Assembly (NCBI RefSeq): GCF_002006345.1
Contig: NZ_LZZM01000209.1
Location: forward strand, 1-33,091
Direction: 5' to 3'
DNA from: Clostridium puniceum
GTDB lineage: Bacteria > Bacillota > Clostridia > Clostridiales > Clostridiaceae
DNA length: 33,091 bases
Both the position numbers and the translations under genes were made by a program. The notes beneath the pieces are model-generated. The model saw nothing but the letters and a program-made list of their open reading frames with translations, ran no database searches and was not told where the DNA came from. This document shows, piece by piece, positions 1 to 8,706 of the stretch (its first letter is position 1; the number at the start of each line of letters is the position of its first letter).

Positions 1-2
1 CA

Positions 3-50
3 AAATTATTTGCACACTGGCAAATGGGAATTTTACCAACGACTAGATAA
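3..50 (+). CDS. C-terminal end of a group II intron maturase (inner intron)
   Basis: The reading frame is open from the window edge and ends at TAA 48-50. Its last residues, KLFAHWQMGILPTTR, contain the HW..G pattern that often closes bacterial group II intron maturases. The stop lies three bases before a good domain V hairpin, as expected for an intron with its ORF in domain IV. Only 15 residues are visible, so the intron class cannot be assigned. Confidence 0.6.
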   Translation, partial: KLFAHWQMGILPTTR

Positions 51-53
51 TGG

Positions 54-126
54 GAGCCGGATGAGCTGAGAGGTTCAAGTCCGGTTCTGAGAGAGCCTAA
101 AGGTGAGATTCCTTTTGGCTACTTAC
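54..126 (+). ncRNA. Domains V and VI of the inner group II intron
   Basis: Positions 54-87 form a 34-nt domain V. GAGCCGGA pairs with TCCGGTTC, the distal helix is TGAGCT/GGTTCA, the loop is GAGA and the AGC catalytic triad sits near the 5' end. Positions 88-126 form a domain VI stem (AGCC.AAAGG with CCTTT.GGCT) with a likely branch-point A in GGCTACTTAC. The intron 3' end is placed at 126 (..TTAC) because the reading frame of the interrupted reverse transcriptase resumes at 127; this boundary is inferred to within a few bases. Confidence 0.75.
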
Positions 127-999
127 CTTATTATTAGCGTTATTGGTTCAAAGGCTGACGCACTAACTATCAAGAAAGATATTGAACAATTCCTTAATGA
201 AAAGCTAAAAATCCAACTTTCAGAGGAAAAAACACTTATCACCCATCATTCTAAATTTGCAAAATTTCTTGGATATGAAATTACCATTTCAAGAAATCAA
301 AATATTAGTACAGATTGCATGGGTGTTAAAAAGCGTGTACATGGAAGTAAAGTGAAACTCTACATTCCACAAAGTGCATGGGTAAATAAATTGAAAGATT
401 TAGGAGCTTTTAGAATTGATAAAAATGGAACTTGGAAACCTACTCCCAGACCTTATCTGATGAACTTGAATGATTTGGAAATTTTAAGCACTTACAACTC
501 GGAAATTAGAGGTTTACACAACTATTATAAATTGGCAAACAATGCAACTGTTTTACAACACTTTGCTTATTTTATGAAGTACAGCATGTATAAAACCTAT
601 GCTTCTAAATATCAATCATCAGTTCGTAAAATTTTACGAAAGTATCAAGTAAATAATTTGTTTCAAGTTAAGTATGAAACAAAAAAAGGTACAAAAGTAA
701 GAACCGTATATAACGAACGTATCGTGCGTGAGAAAAGACCAGATACAAGTGCTAACGTTGACAATATAGCTAATACGCTAGTTTATCGCTCACAAACAGA
801 ATTAACCCAAAGGTTACTGGCTGATAAGTGTGATTGGTGTGGTAAAGAAAATAGTGAAGTTGAAGTACACCATATACGGAAATTAAAAGATTTAAAAGGA
901 AAAGCTAAGTGGGAAAAATCCATGATAGCTAGAAAAAGAAAAACCATGATATTATGCCACAAATGCCATGTGGACTTACATTATGGAAGACTAGATTAA
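127..999 (+). pseudogene. 3' part of a group II intron reverse transcriptase/maturase with HNH domain (outer intron)
   Basis: The 290 residues cover the end of the RT palm (LIISVIGSK, which in this family directly follows the YADD catalytic motif), the thumb and domain X maturase region, and a C-terminal HNH endonuclease with CDWC, EVHHIRKL and CHKCHVDLH metal and catalytic motifs (about residues 245-285). The N-terminal RT part is not upstream; the inner group II intron ends there instead. An apparent ATG at 103 lies inside intron RNA and is not the true start. The protein can only be made if the inner intron splices out. The interruption falls at or next to the YADD codons, which is an inference from family alignment by eye. 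Confidence 0.8.
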
Positions 1000-1006
1000 T
1001 AAGTGG

Positions 1007-1101
1007 AAGCCGTATACATCGAGAGGTGTACGTACGGTTTTGTGGGGAGTGGTTGGAAACCTACTATAGAAATATAGAAAGGCGCTGTCCGCTTACCCGA
1101 C
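1007..1101 (+). ncRNA. Domains V and VI of the outer group II intron
   Basis: Positions 1007-1040 form a second 34-nt domain V: AAGCCGTA pairs with TACGGTTT, the distal helix is TACATC/GGTGTA and the loop is GAGA. Domain VI follows, with the GTGG..CCTAC stem, a small CTATA-GAAA-TATAG hairpin and an end near TTACCCGAC. The 3' splice site is put at about 1101 because relaxase-like protein sequence (EKDYEQY..) resumes at 1102. An in-frame stop at 1075-1077 shows that the exon cannot extend further left. The exact boundary is uncertain by up to about 25 bases. Confidence 0.7.
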
Positions 1102-1578
1102 GAAAAGGACTATGAGCAGTACAAGAAAAATGACATTCCTATAGAAGAAGCAGAGGTAAAAAATCGTTTTGAAATACGACTTAAGAATGAGAGAGCTTAT
1201 TATGCTATCCGTGACTTGATGTTTTATGACAACCCAGAGAGTACCGCTTTTAAAATTATCAATCGTTATATACGGTTTGTGGACAAGGAGGAGGGAAAAC
1301 CCAGAAGCGATTGGAAATTAAATGATGATTGGGCTTGGTTTATAGGTGAAAATCGAGAATCTATGAAGCTTACTACTAAGCCAGAGCCTTACTCATTTAG
1401 AAGAACTTTGAATTGGATTTCTCGCCAAGTTGCGCCTACCTTAAAAATGGCTATGAAACTTGATGAAATTAACAATACGCAGATTATAAATGAAATTATC
1501 ACTAATGCTGAGCTTAAAGAAAGACATGAAAAAATCTTGAAGCAGCAGGCAGCCACAGCTGAGGAGGTGATAACTTAA
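1102..1578 (+). CDS. 3' exon of the ICE relaxase (MobT/Tn916 Orf20-like, Rep_trans family)
   Basis: The 158 residues from EKDYEQYKKNDIPIEEAEV to the stop match, from memory of the family, the C-terminus of the Tn916 Orf20 replication-initiator-type relaxase: NRFEIRLKNERAYYAIRDL, LTTKPEPYSF, then RTLNWISRQVAPTLKM. This relaxase nicks the origin of transfer to start conjugation and rolling-circle replication of the excised element. The catalytic N-terminal part is upstream of the introns and outside the window. The open frame with an internal ATG at 1216 is not the real start. The gene is split by a group II intron, so conjugation should depend on splicing of the outer intron, and translation of its maturase on splicing of the inner one. 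Confidence 0.82.
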   Translation, partial: EKDYEQYKKNDIPIEEAEVKNRFEIRLKNERAYYAIRDLMFYDNPESTAFKIINRYIRFVDKEEGKPRSDWKLNDDWAWFIGENRESMKLTTKPEPYSFRRTLNWISRQVAPTLKMAMKLDEINNTQIINEIITNAELKERHEKILKQQAATAEEVIT

Positions 1579-1631
1579 CCTGAGTAAAAAGCTACCTATC
1601 AAATAATTTAAATAATGGAGGGAGAAATTTT

Positions 1632-1853
1632 ATGAATTTCGGTCAAAATTTATACAACTGGTTTTTAACCAATGCACAATCTCTTGTACTTATGGCAATT
1701 GTTGTGATTGGAGTATACTTAGGATTCAAACGTGAGTTTTCAAAGCTTATTGGATTTTTAGTTATTGCTTTAATTGCTGTTGGTCTTGTATTTAATGCAG
1801 CAGGTGTTAAAGATATTTTATTACAATTGTTCAATAAAATTATAGGAGCATAA
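1632..1853 (+). CDS. TcpD-like small membrane protein (Tn916 Orf19 position)
   Basis: This 73-residue protein has two hydrophobic segments (about residues 16-30 and 38-56) and no charged catalytic motif. It starts at ATG 1632, eight bases after the strong ribosome binding site GGAGGGAG (1617-1624). Position and size fit the small membrane protein between relaxase and ArdA in Tn916-type elements, thought to belong to the transfer channel in the cell membrane. A role in anchoring the ATPase or channel is family inference. A terminator-like hairpin follows directly. Confidence 0.72.
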   Translation: MNFGQNLYNWFLTNAQSLVLMAIVVIGVYLGFKREFSKLIGFLVIALIAVGLVFNAAGVKDILLQLFNKIIGA

Positions 1854-1873
1854 CAAATAATTTTTTATTAAAC

Positions 1874-1904
1874 CAGTGAATCTAGTTAGATTTGCTGTTT
1901 TTTT
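1874..1904 (+). terminator. Hairpin with T-tract between orf19-like gene and ardA
   Basis: An 11-bp stem (1874-1884 with 1887-1897, two wobble pairs) is followed by seven T residues at 1898-1904. It has the form of an intrinsic terminator lying inside the transfer operon, so it may attenuate rather than end transcription. Confidence 0.65.
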
Positions 1905-1939
1905 ATACCTAATTTTAGAAAGGGTGTGTTTTTTATTAT

Positions 1940-2440
1940 ATGGAGATGCAAGTTTACATTGCCAATTTAGGCAAATACAATGAGGGTGAGCTAGTTGGAG
2001 CTTGGTTCACTCCACCAATTGATATAGAGGATATGAAGGAGAAAATTGGTTTAAATGGTGAATATGAAGAGTATGCAATACATGATTATGAGCTTCCTTT
2101 TGATATTGATGAATATACTCCGATTGAAGAAATTAATCGTTTATGTTCTTTAGCAGAAGAATTGGAGGGAACACCTATCGAAGCAGAAATGAGAGAGATT
2201 CAAAGAACCTTTTTCAGTAGCTTTGAGGAAATGGCAGAGCATGTTGATGATATTATACATTTTCCAGATTGTGATGATATGGCAGATGTAGCTCGATATT
2301 ATATTGAAGAAACAGGAGTTTTGGGAGAAATACCAGCTAGTCTACAAAACTACATTGATTACGAATCCTATGGAAGAGATTTAGAGATAGAAGGAAATTT
2401 TCTTGTTACAGCACATGGTGTTTTTGAATATATAGGATAG
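1940..2440 (+). CDS. ardA: ArdA antirestriction protein
   Basis: The 166-residue acidic protein begins MEMQVYIANLGKYNEGEL, the typical ArdA N-terminus, and keeps GAWFTPP, the DYELPF motif and the C-terminal YIDYESYGRDLE region. ArdA is an elongated dimer that mimics bent B-form DNA and blocks type I restriction enzymes, protecting the incoming single-stranded element after it becomes double-stranded in the recipient. The length is normal. The start is ATG 1940 after AGAAAGGG (1917-1924); ATG 1946 is an alternative with a weaker site. The location corresponds to Tn916 orf18. A terminator-like hairpin lies on each side, so it may be expressed separately from neighbouring transfer genes. Confidence 0.92.
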   Translation: MEMQVYIANLGKYNEGELVGAWFTPPIDIEDMKEKIGLNGEYEEYAIHDYELPFDIDEYTPIEEINRLCSLAEELEGTPIEAEMREIQRTFFSSFEEMAEHVDDIIHFPDCDDMADVARYYIEETGVLGEIPASLQNYIDYESYGRDLEIEGNFLVTAHGVFEYIG

Positions 2441-2475
2441 CAATTAAATAGTAAGTAATCAATAATAAATTTTAT

Positions 2476-2508
2476 GGGGCAGTTCTTATTTAGGAGCTGT
2501 CCCTTCTC
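2476..2508 (+). terminator. Hairpin between ardA and tcpE
   Basis: GGGGCAGTTC (2476-2485) pairs with GAGCTGTCCC (2494-2503) through two wobble pairs, followed by the weak T-rich stretch TTCTCT. Similar GGG.CAGTTC hairpins are common in front of transfer genes of Tn916-like elements. It could be a terminator or attenuator. Confidence 0.5.
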
Positions 2509-2534
2509 TATGTGAAAAAAGAAAGGAGCATTTC

Positions 2535-2927
2535 ATGAAAAAAATAAGAAGTTATACGAGTATTTGGTCAGTAGAAAAAGTACTGTATTCTATCAATGAT
2601 TTCAAGCTACCATTTCCAATTACTTTTACACAAATGACATGGTTTGTGTTATCACTGTTTGCTGTTATGCTGCTAGGAAATATACCGCCACTTTCTATGA
2701 TAAATGGAGCTTTTTTAAAGTACTTTGGAATTCCTATGGCTATTACTTGGTTTATGTGTCAGAAGACATTTGATGGAAAGAAACCCTATGGATTTTTAAA
2801 ATCTGCTATTGCATATTTTATCAGACCTAAAATAACTTATGCAGGAAAGCCTGTGAAGCTTCATAATCAGAAAATGAATGAAGCAATAACAGTAGTGAGG
2901 AGTGAAGTTTATGGCATATCCGATTAA
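2535..2927 (+). CDS. tcpE: TcpE family conjugal transfer membrane protein (Tn916 Orf17-like)
   Basis: This 130-residue protein has a basic N-terminus and two adjacent hydrophobic segments (about residues 33-50 and 60-75) that form a hairpin in the membrane, then a basic C-terminal region. That is the pattern of the PrgI/TcpE-type partner of the conjugative ATPase. The start ATG 2535 follows GAAAGGAG at ideal spacing. Its 3' end overlaps the start of the ATPase gene by 17 bases, which suggests translational coupling. In the pCW3 system TcpE is a membrane component needed for efficient transfer; the same job is inferred here. Confidence 0.8.
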   Translation: MKKIRSYTSIWSVEKVLYSINDFKLPFPITFTQMTWFVLSLFAVMLLGNIPPLSMINGAFLKYFGIPMAITWFMCQKTFDGKKPYGFLKSAIAYFIRPKITYAGKPVKLHNQKMNEAITVVRSEVYGISD

Positions 2928-5364
2928 ATATATTGAAAATAACCTGGTGTGGAATCATGATGGAGAATGTTTTGCTTACTATGAGCTGATTCCGTACAAC
3001 TATTCTTTTCTATCAGCAGAACAAAAATTTATTGTACATGATAGCTTTCGTCAGTTGATCGCACAAAACCGTGATGGTAAAATTCATGCTTTACAGATTA
3101 GTACAGAATCTAGTATAAGAGCAACCCAGGAACGATCTAAAAAGGAAGTAACCGGCAGACTTAAAGAGGTTGCATATGAGAAAATTGAAGAGCAGACAGA
3201 AGCTTTAATTTCTATGATTGGAGACAATCAAATTGATTATCGTTTTTTCATTGGTTTTAAGCTTCTGTTAAATGATCAGGAAGTAACAATAAAAAATATT
3301 AAGCAGGAAGCAGCAAATGCACTTTATGATTTCTTGAAGGATGTAAACCATAAGTTTATGGATGATTTCGTTTCAATGAGTAATAATGAAATTGGACGTT
3401 TTACAAAAATGGAAAAACTATTAGAGAATAAAATTTCTCGCCGCTTTAAAGTTAGACGCTTAGATAAAAATGATTTTGGTTATCTCATTGAGCATTTATA
3501 CGGTCAGACAGGAACGGCCTATGAGGATTATGAGTATTATTTGCCTAGTAAGAAGTTTAAACATGAAACCTTGGTAAAACGCTATGATTTATTGAAACCT
3601 ACCCGTTGTTTGATTGAAGAAAACCAGCGTTACTTAAGAATCGAGCATGAGGAATCAACAACTTACACTGCTTATTTTACAATAAATTCTATTGTGGGAG
3701 AATTAGACTTTCCATCTTCCGAGATTTTTTATTATCAGCAGCAGCAATTCACCTTTCCTATTGACACCAGTATGAATGTGGAAATAGTAGCAAATAAGAA
3801 AGCATTATCTACAATACGTAATAAGAAAAAGGAGTTAAAAGACCTTGATAATCACGCATTTGAAAGCGACAACGAAACAAGCTCAAATGTTATGGAAGCT
3901 TTGGATAGTGTAAATGAGCTGGAAACAAATTTAGATCAAAGTAAGGAATCAATGTATAAACTTAGTTATGTGGTGAGAGTATCTGCGCCTGATTTGGACG
4001 AATTGAAGCGCCGTTGTAATGAGGTTAAGGACTTTTACGATGATTTGAATGTTAAGCTTGTGAGACCTTTTGGAGATATGTTGGGTTTGCATAATGAATT
4101 TATTCCTGCGAGCAAGCGATATATGAATGATTATATACAGTATGTTACATCTGATTTTCTTGCTGGTTTAGGTTTTGGGGCAACTCAAATGCTAGGAGAA
4201 ACAGAAGGGATTTATATAGGTTATAACCTTGATACAGGAAGAAATGTATATTTAAAACCTGCTCTTGCAAGTCAAGGGGTTAAAGGTTCTGTGACTAATG
4301 CCTTGGCTGCTGCTTTTGTTGGTTCTTTAGGTGGAGGAAAATCATTCTCTAATAATATGATTGTGTACTACTCTGTATTATTTGGTGCTCAGGCTGTTAT
4401 TGTAGACCCAAAAGCTGAACGTGGCAGGTGGAAAGAAACTTTGTCTGAAATTGTCGATGAAATTAATATTGTAAATCTTACAAGTGAAGAAAGTAATAAA
4501 GGACTGCTTGATCCTTATGTAATTATGAAAAGACCAAAGGATTCTGAGAGTCTGGCAATTGATATATTGACATTCCTTACAGGTATTTCTTCACGTGATG
4601 GAGAAAAATTTCCAATACTAAGAAAAGCTATTAGAGCTGTTACAAAGAGTGAAAAACGAGGGCTTTTATTGGTTATAGATGAATTAAGGGCTGAAAATAC
4701 TACTATAAGTAATAGTATTGCAGATCATATAGAATCATTCACGGATTATGACTTTGCACATCTACTCTTTTCAGATGGTTCTATTTTTCAATCTATAAGC
4801 TTAGAAAAACAGCTGAATATCATACAGGTTGCAGATTTAGTACTTCCAGATAAGGAAACTTCCTTTGAGGAATATACTACAATGGAGTTGCTTTCAGTAG
4901 CGATGCTAATTGTTATTAGTACCTTTGCCCTTGACTTTATTCATTCTGACCGCAGCATTTTTAAAATTGTAGACCTTGACGAAGCTTGGAGTTTCTTACA
5001 GGTAGCACAGGGAAAAACACTTTCTATGAAGCTTGTGCGTGCTGGTAGAGCTATGAATGCAGGAGTATATTTTGTAACACAGAATACTGACGATTTGCTT
5101 GATGAAAAACTTAAAAATAATCTAGGGTTAAAATTTGCTTTCCGTTCTACAGATATTAATGAGATAAAGAAAACTTTAGAATTTTTTGGTGTAGATAAGG
5201 AGGACGAAAACAACCAGAAACGTCTTCGTGATTTGGAAAATGGACAGTGCCTTGTAAGTGATTTATATGGTCGTGTTGGTGTAATACAATTCCATCCGAT
5301 TTTTAAAGAATTGTTGCACGCATTTGATACACGCCCACCTGTAAGAAGAGAGGTGGAGCAATGA
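2911..5364 (+). CDS. VirB4-like conjugation ATPase (Tn916 Orf16)
   Basis: The 817-residue protein is a VirB4/TraC-family ATPase that powers the ICE type IV secretion channel at the cytoplasmic face of the membrane. Walker A GSLGGGKS lies at about residues 471-478 and Walker B IVDLDEAW at about 686-693. After Walker B comes MKLVRAGRAMNAGVYFVTQN, typical of VirB4-type RecA folds. The N-terminal half is the VirB4 substrate-interaction region. The chosen start is ATG 2911, nine bases after GTGAGGAG; a GTG at 2902 would add three residues and has no own site. Length and position match Orf16. The stop overlaps the next start (ATGA). Confidence 0.92.
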   Translation: MAYPIKYIENNLVWNHDGECFAYYELIPYNYSFLSAEQKFIVHDSFRQLIAQNRDGKIHALQISTESSIRATQERSKKEVTGRLKEVAYEKIEEQTEALISMIGDNQIDYRFFIGFKLLLNDQEVTIKNIKQEAANALYDFLKDVNHKFMDDFVSMSNNEIGRFTKMEKLLENKISRRFKVRRLDKNDFGYLIEHLYGQTGTAYEDYEYYLPSKKFKHETLVKRYDLLKPTRCLIEENQRYLRIEHEESTTYTAYFTINSIVGELDFPSSEIFYYQQQQFTFPIDTSMNVEIVANKKALSTIRNKKKELKDLDNHAFESDNETSSNVMEALDSVNELETNLDQSKESMYKLSYVVRVSAPDLDELKRRCNEVKDFYDDLNVKLVRPFGDMLGLHNEFIPASKRYMNDYIQYVTSDFLAGLGFGATQMLGETEGIYIGYNLDTGRNVYLKPALASQGVKGSVTNALAAAFVGSLGGGKSFSNNMIVYYSVLFGAQAVIVDPKAERGRWKETLSEIVDEINIVNLTSEESNKGLLDPYVIMKRPKDSESLAIDILTFLTGISSRDGEKFPILRKAIRAVTKSEKRGLLLVIDELRAENTTISNSIADHIESFTDYDFAHLLFSDGSIFQSISLEKQLNIIQVADLVLPDKETSFEEYTTMELLSVAMLIVISTFALDFIHSDRSIFKIVDLDEAWSFLQVAQGKTLSMKLVRAGRAMNAGVYFVTQNTDDLLDEKLKNNLGLKFAFRSTDINEIKKTLEFFGVDKEDENNQKRLRDLENGQCLVSDLYGRVGVIQFHPIFKELLHAFDTRPPVRREVEQ

Positions 5365-7691
5365 AACAATCAAAATTAAAACAGAAAGGAAAATTTAATT
5401 ATCACTATGCAATGAAAATGGCAATTACGGTACTTATGGTATTAGTGATTGCTATTTTTATATTGGCAATGATAGGAACTGTAGCACACGCGGCAGGACT
5501 TGTTGATGATACGGTCAAAGCTGGTAATGAACACAGTAAATATCCATTTGATAATTATCAGCTTGATTTTTATGTAGATAATAGCTGGGATTGGCTTCCT
5601 TGGAATTGGATTGATGGCATTGGAAAACAGGTTATGTATGGTCTTTATGCCATTACAAATTTTATATGGATTATTAGTCTTTTTTTATCTAATGCTACAG
5701 GTTATCTTGTGCAGGAAGCATATTCTCTCGATTTCATAACAGCAACAGCAGAATCTATTGGAAAGAATATGCAAACTATAGCTGGTATTAGTACAAGTGG
5801 TTTTTCTACAAATGGCTTTTATGGAGGATTTTTATTAATTTTCATTTTGATACTTGGAATTTATGCTGCCTATACAGGAATTATCAAAAGGGAAACTACA
5901 AGAGTGATCCATGCAGTTGTGAATTTCATTGTGGTGTTTGTACTGTCAGCGGCATTTATTGCCTATGCTCCAGATTATATCGAAAAGATTAATGGTTTTT
6001 CTGCTGACATTAGTAATGCTAGCTTATCAATTGGTACGAAAATTGTTATGCCAGACTCTAAAAGTCAAGGTAAAGACAGTGTAGACCTTATTCGTGATAG
6101 TTTGTTTGCTATACAGGTAAAGCAGCCGTGGTTACTACTACAATATGATAACTCTGATATAAAAGCCATTGGTGAAAATAGAGTGGAGAAACTGCTTTCT
6201 ACAAGTCCTGACACTAATAACGGCAAAGATAGAGAGGAAATAGTAAAGTCGGAAATAGAAGATAAAGAAAATACGAATCTCACCATTACAAAAACTATTA
6301 ACCGATTGGGGATGGTATTTTTTCTTTTTATTTTCAATATTGGAATTTCCGCATTTGTGTTTATGCTTGCTGGTATTATGATTTTTTCACAGGTGCTTTT
6401 TATTATTTATGCAATGTTTTTACCTATAAGCTTTCTTTTAAGCATGATACCAACTTTTGAAGGTATGACAAAACGTGCCATTATGAAGTTGTTTAATACG
6501 ATTATGTCAAGAGCTGGTATTACACTTATTGTTACAACTGCTTTTAGCATATCTACCATGTTTTACAATATATCTACTGGTTATCCTTTCTTTTTAATAG
6601 CCTTTTTGCAGATAGTGACTTTTGCAGGTATCTATTTTAAGCTTGGTGATTTAATGGGTATGTTCTCACTTCAAAGCGGTGAATCTCAAAGCATGGGAAG
6701 ACAGATTTTAAGAAGACCACGTATGCTTATGCTTGCTCATATGCATCGCTTGCAGCACAAGCTTGGACGTTCGATTTCAGCTAATGGAAAGAAATCTAAT
6801 GTAGGTAAAAAATCAAGTAATACTGCTGGGGCTTCTGTTTCAAGAACTGCACAGGCGGATCACACAAGACCAGATGGAAAACAAGAAGAAAATTTTAATA
6901 AGACATCATTTGGAAGAAAAGCAGGAGAAGCAACAGGTAAGGTAATGGATACTAAAGACCGTATACAAGATACTGCAGGACAACTCAAAGAGCAGGCAAA
7001 GGATTTACCAGTTAACGCGAAATATGCTTTGTATCATGGAAAATCAAAAATTAAAAACGGAATTTCTGATTTTAAATCCAGCGTGACAGATACAAGAAAA
7101 GCAAGACAGCAAGGAAGAAAAGATAAAGATGATAAGCGTAGAGCTACAATTGCCGAACGTCGCTCAAAAATGGAAGAGGCACGAAAAGGTAAAAGTCAAA
7201 ATTCTACAGAGCCTAACAAAATGGCGAATTCACCCCATGAAAGACCTGCTACGGCTGAAACGCAGGGAAGAAAGGTTTACCATGATAAAAGTGACAGAAC
7301 TGCGACTATACGAAGAAATACAAGAGCTAGTACCAATGATAGAAAATCTACTAACAGACCAAATGAAAGAATTGTTAGAGAACCTATAGAACAACCAAAG
7401 AGTGGTAATGTAGACAGTTCACCATCAAAAAAAGAACGTAAGATTATAAAACCAGATAAATCTCCGATTAAAGCAGAACGTAAATTTGTATCTGAAAGTC
7501 AGAATAAGAGGGCTCTTAATGTAGATAAGCAGCCGCAAAAAGCTGTTTATCCTGCTTCAAGGGAAAAAGAACCTAAAAAACAATTTATTAAAGAACGCAG
7601 AATTACCATTAAGCGTGGAATAGGCAGTCAGAAAAAAGTAAAAATCACTAATGCTGCAACAGCCATTAAGAAGAGAGGTCAGAAGAAATGA
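5361..7691 (+). CDS. VirB6-like polytopic membrane protein (Tn916 Orf15, CD3337/EF1877 family)
   Basis: The 776-residue protein has a signal-like N-terminal hydrophobic segment (about 17-44, ending AHAAG) and an aromatic-rich external stretch (WDWLPWNWIDG, about 73-83). About six further membrane spans lie between residues 90 and 430. From about residue 445 to the end the sequence is very rich in Lys, Arg, Gln and Ser, forming a long polar tail. This architecture is that of the mobilome membrane protein that forms the inner-membrane pore of the Tn916-type channel. It starts at ATG 5361, overlapping the ATPase by four bases and preceded by GAGGTGG. The basic tail may bind DNA or the ATPase; that is inference. 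Confidence 0.88.
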   Translation: MKQSKLKQKGKFNYHYAMKMAITVLMVLVIAIFILAMIGTVAHAAGLVDDTVKAGNEHSKYPFDNYQLDFYVDNSWDWLPWNWIDGIGKQVMYGLYAITNFIWIISLFLSNATGYLVQEAYSLDFITATAESIGKNMQTIAGISTSGFSTNGFYGGFLLIFILILGIYAAYTGIIKRETTRVIHAVVNFIVVFVLSAAFIAYAPDYIEKINGFSADISNASLSIGTKIVMPDSKSQGKDSVDLIRDSLFAIQVKQPWLLLQYDNSDIKAIGENRVEKLLSTSPDTNNGKDREEIVKSEIEDKENTNLTITKTINRLGMVFFLFIFNIGISAFVFMLAGIMIFSQVLFIIYAMFLPISFLLSMIPTFEGMTKRAIMKLFNTIMSRAGITLIVTTAFSISTMFYNISTGYPFFLIAFLQIVTFAGIYFKLGDLMGMFSLQSGESQSMGRQILRRPRMLMLAHMHRLQHKLGRSISANGKKSNVGKKSSNTAGASVSRTAQADHTRPDGKQEENFNKTSFGRKAGEATGKVMDTKDRIQDTAGQLKEQAKDLPVNAKYALYHGKSKIKNGISDFKSSVTDTRKARQQGRKDKDDKRRATIAERRSKMEEARKGKSQNSTEPNKMANSPHERPATAETQGRKVYHDKSDRTATIRRNTRASTNDRKSTNRPNERIVREPIEQPKSGNVDSSPSKKERKIIKPDKSPIKAERKFVSESQNKRALNVDKQPQKAVYPASREKEPKKQFIKERRITIKRGIGSQKKVKITNAATAIKKRGQKK

Positions 7692-8689
7692 AAGCGAAAC
7701 ATATCATTATCGTGATATCTAGTATTTTTGTACTGATGTTTTCAATGCTTTTGATTGTTGCTATCCTTTTCTCAGATGAAAAAAACGGCGGAAACTCAAA
7801 TATCGAATATGGAGGGATTAATGTATCAGCGGAAGTGTTAGCATATAAGCCTATGGTTGAGAAATACGCTAAAGAATATGGAATTTCAGAATACGTCAAT
7901 TACTTACTTGCTATTATGCAGGTAGAATCAGGTGGTACGCTTCAAGATGTTATGCAGTCAAGTGAATCAGAAGGATTACCTGCCAACACCTTAAGTGCAG
8001 AAGAATCTATAAAGCAGGGGTGCAAGTATTTTGCTTCTCTGCTGAAAGCCGCTAAAAATAAAGATTGTGATATTAATACGGTTGTTCAGTCTTATAATTA
8101 TGGGGGTGGTTTCATTGATTATGTGGCAAGTCGAGAGAAAAAATACACTTTTGAGCTTGCAGAGAGCTTCGCAAATGAGAAGTCTGGAGGTAGCAAAGTA
8201 AATTATGACAATCCTATAGCTGTTAAGGAAAATGGAGGATGGAAGTATAGCTATGGGAATATGTTTTATGTTTTGCTCGTGTCAGAGTATTTGACATCAG
8301 AAAAATTTGACGATGCAACAGTACAGGATATTATGAATGAAGCTCTGAAATATGAAGGGTGGAAGTATGTATATGGCGGATATACTCCGACTACCTCCTT
8401 TGATTGTAGTGGACTTGTTCAGTGGTGTTATGGAAAAGCTGGTATCAATTTGCCTAGGACAGCACAGGAGCAATATGACGCTACACAACATATTCCATTG
8501 TCAGAAGCGAAAGCTGGAGATTTGGTGTTTTTTCATTCCACATATGATGCTGGAACTTATATTACTCATGTCGGAATATATCAAGGAAATAATCGAATGT
8601 TTCATGCTGGAAACCCTATTGGATATGCAGATTTAACAAGTTCTTACTGGCAGGAACATTTAGTCGGTGCAGGAAGAATTCAAAAATAG
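7688..8689 (+). CDS. Bifunctional cell-wall hydrolase: lytic transglycosylase plus NlpC/P60 (Tn916 Orf14)
   Basis: The 333-residue protein has an N-terminal membrane anchor (about 5-28). A lysozyme-like transglycosylase domain (about 50-190) follows, with the likely catalytic Glu80 in MQVESGG and QSYNYGGG. A C-terminal NlpC/P60 peptidase domain (about 210-333) has Cys240 (FDCSGLVQWCY), His294 (THVGIY) and His306. It opens peptidoglycan locally so that the conjugation channel can pass through the Gram-positive wall. Its start overlaps the stop of the previous gene (ATGA), and GAGAGG lies upstream. All expected catalytic residues are present and the length is normal. Confidence 0.93.
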   Translation: MKAKHIIIVISSIFVLMFSMLLIVAILFSDEKNGGNSNIEYGGINVSAEVLAYKPMVEKYAKEYGISEYVNYLLAIMQVESGGTLQDVMQSSESEGLPANTLSAEESIKQGCKYFASLLKAAKNKDCDINTVVQSYNYGGGFIDYVASREKKYTFELAESFANEKSGGSKVNYDNPIAVKENGGWKYSYGNMFYVLLVSEYLTSEKFDDATVQDIMNEALKYEGWKYVYGGYTPTTSFDCSGLVQWCYGKAGINLPRTAQEQYDATQHIPLSEAKAGDLVFFHSTYDAGTYITHVGIYQGNNRMFHAGNPIGYADLTSSYWQEHLVGAGRIQK

Positions 8690-8706
8690 AAAGAGGGATT
8701 AAGTAT

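Noticed and set aside
103..126. ATG at 103 as start of the maturase-HNH protein
   Set aside because: It lies within domain VI of the inner intron. The first eight residues have no match to RT sequence, and family similarity begins only at 127.
1216..1578. A complete 120-residue gene
   Set aside because: The protein similarity extends upstream of the ATG to about 1102, and there is no ribosome binding site at 1216. It is the end of the interrupted relaxase.
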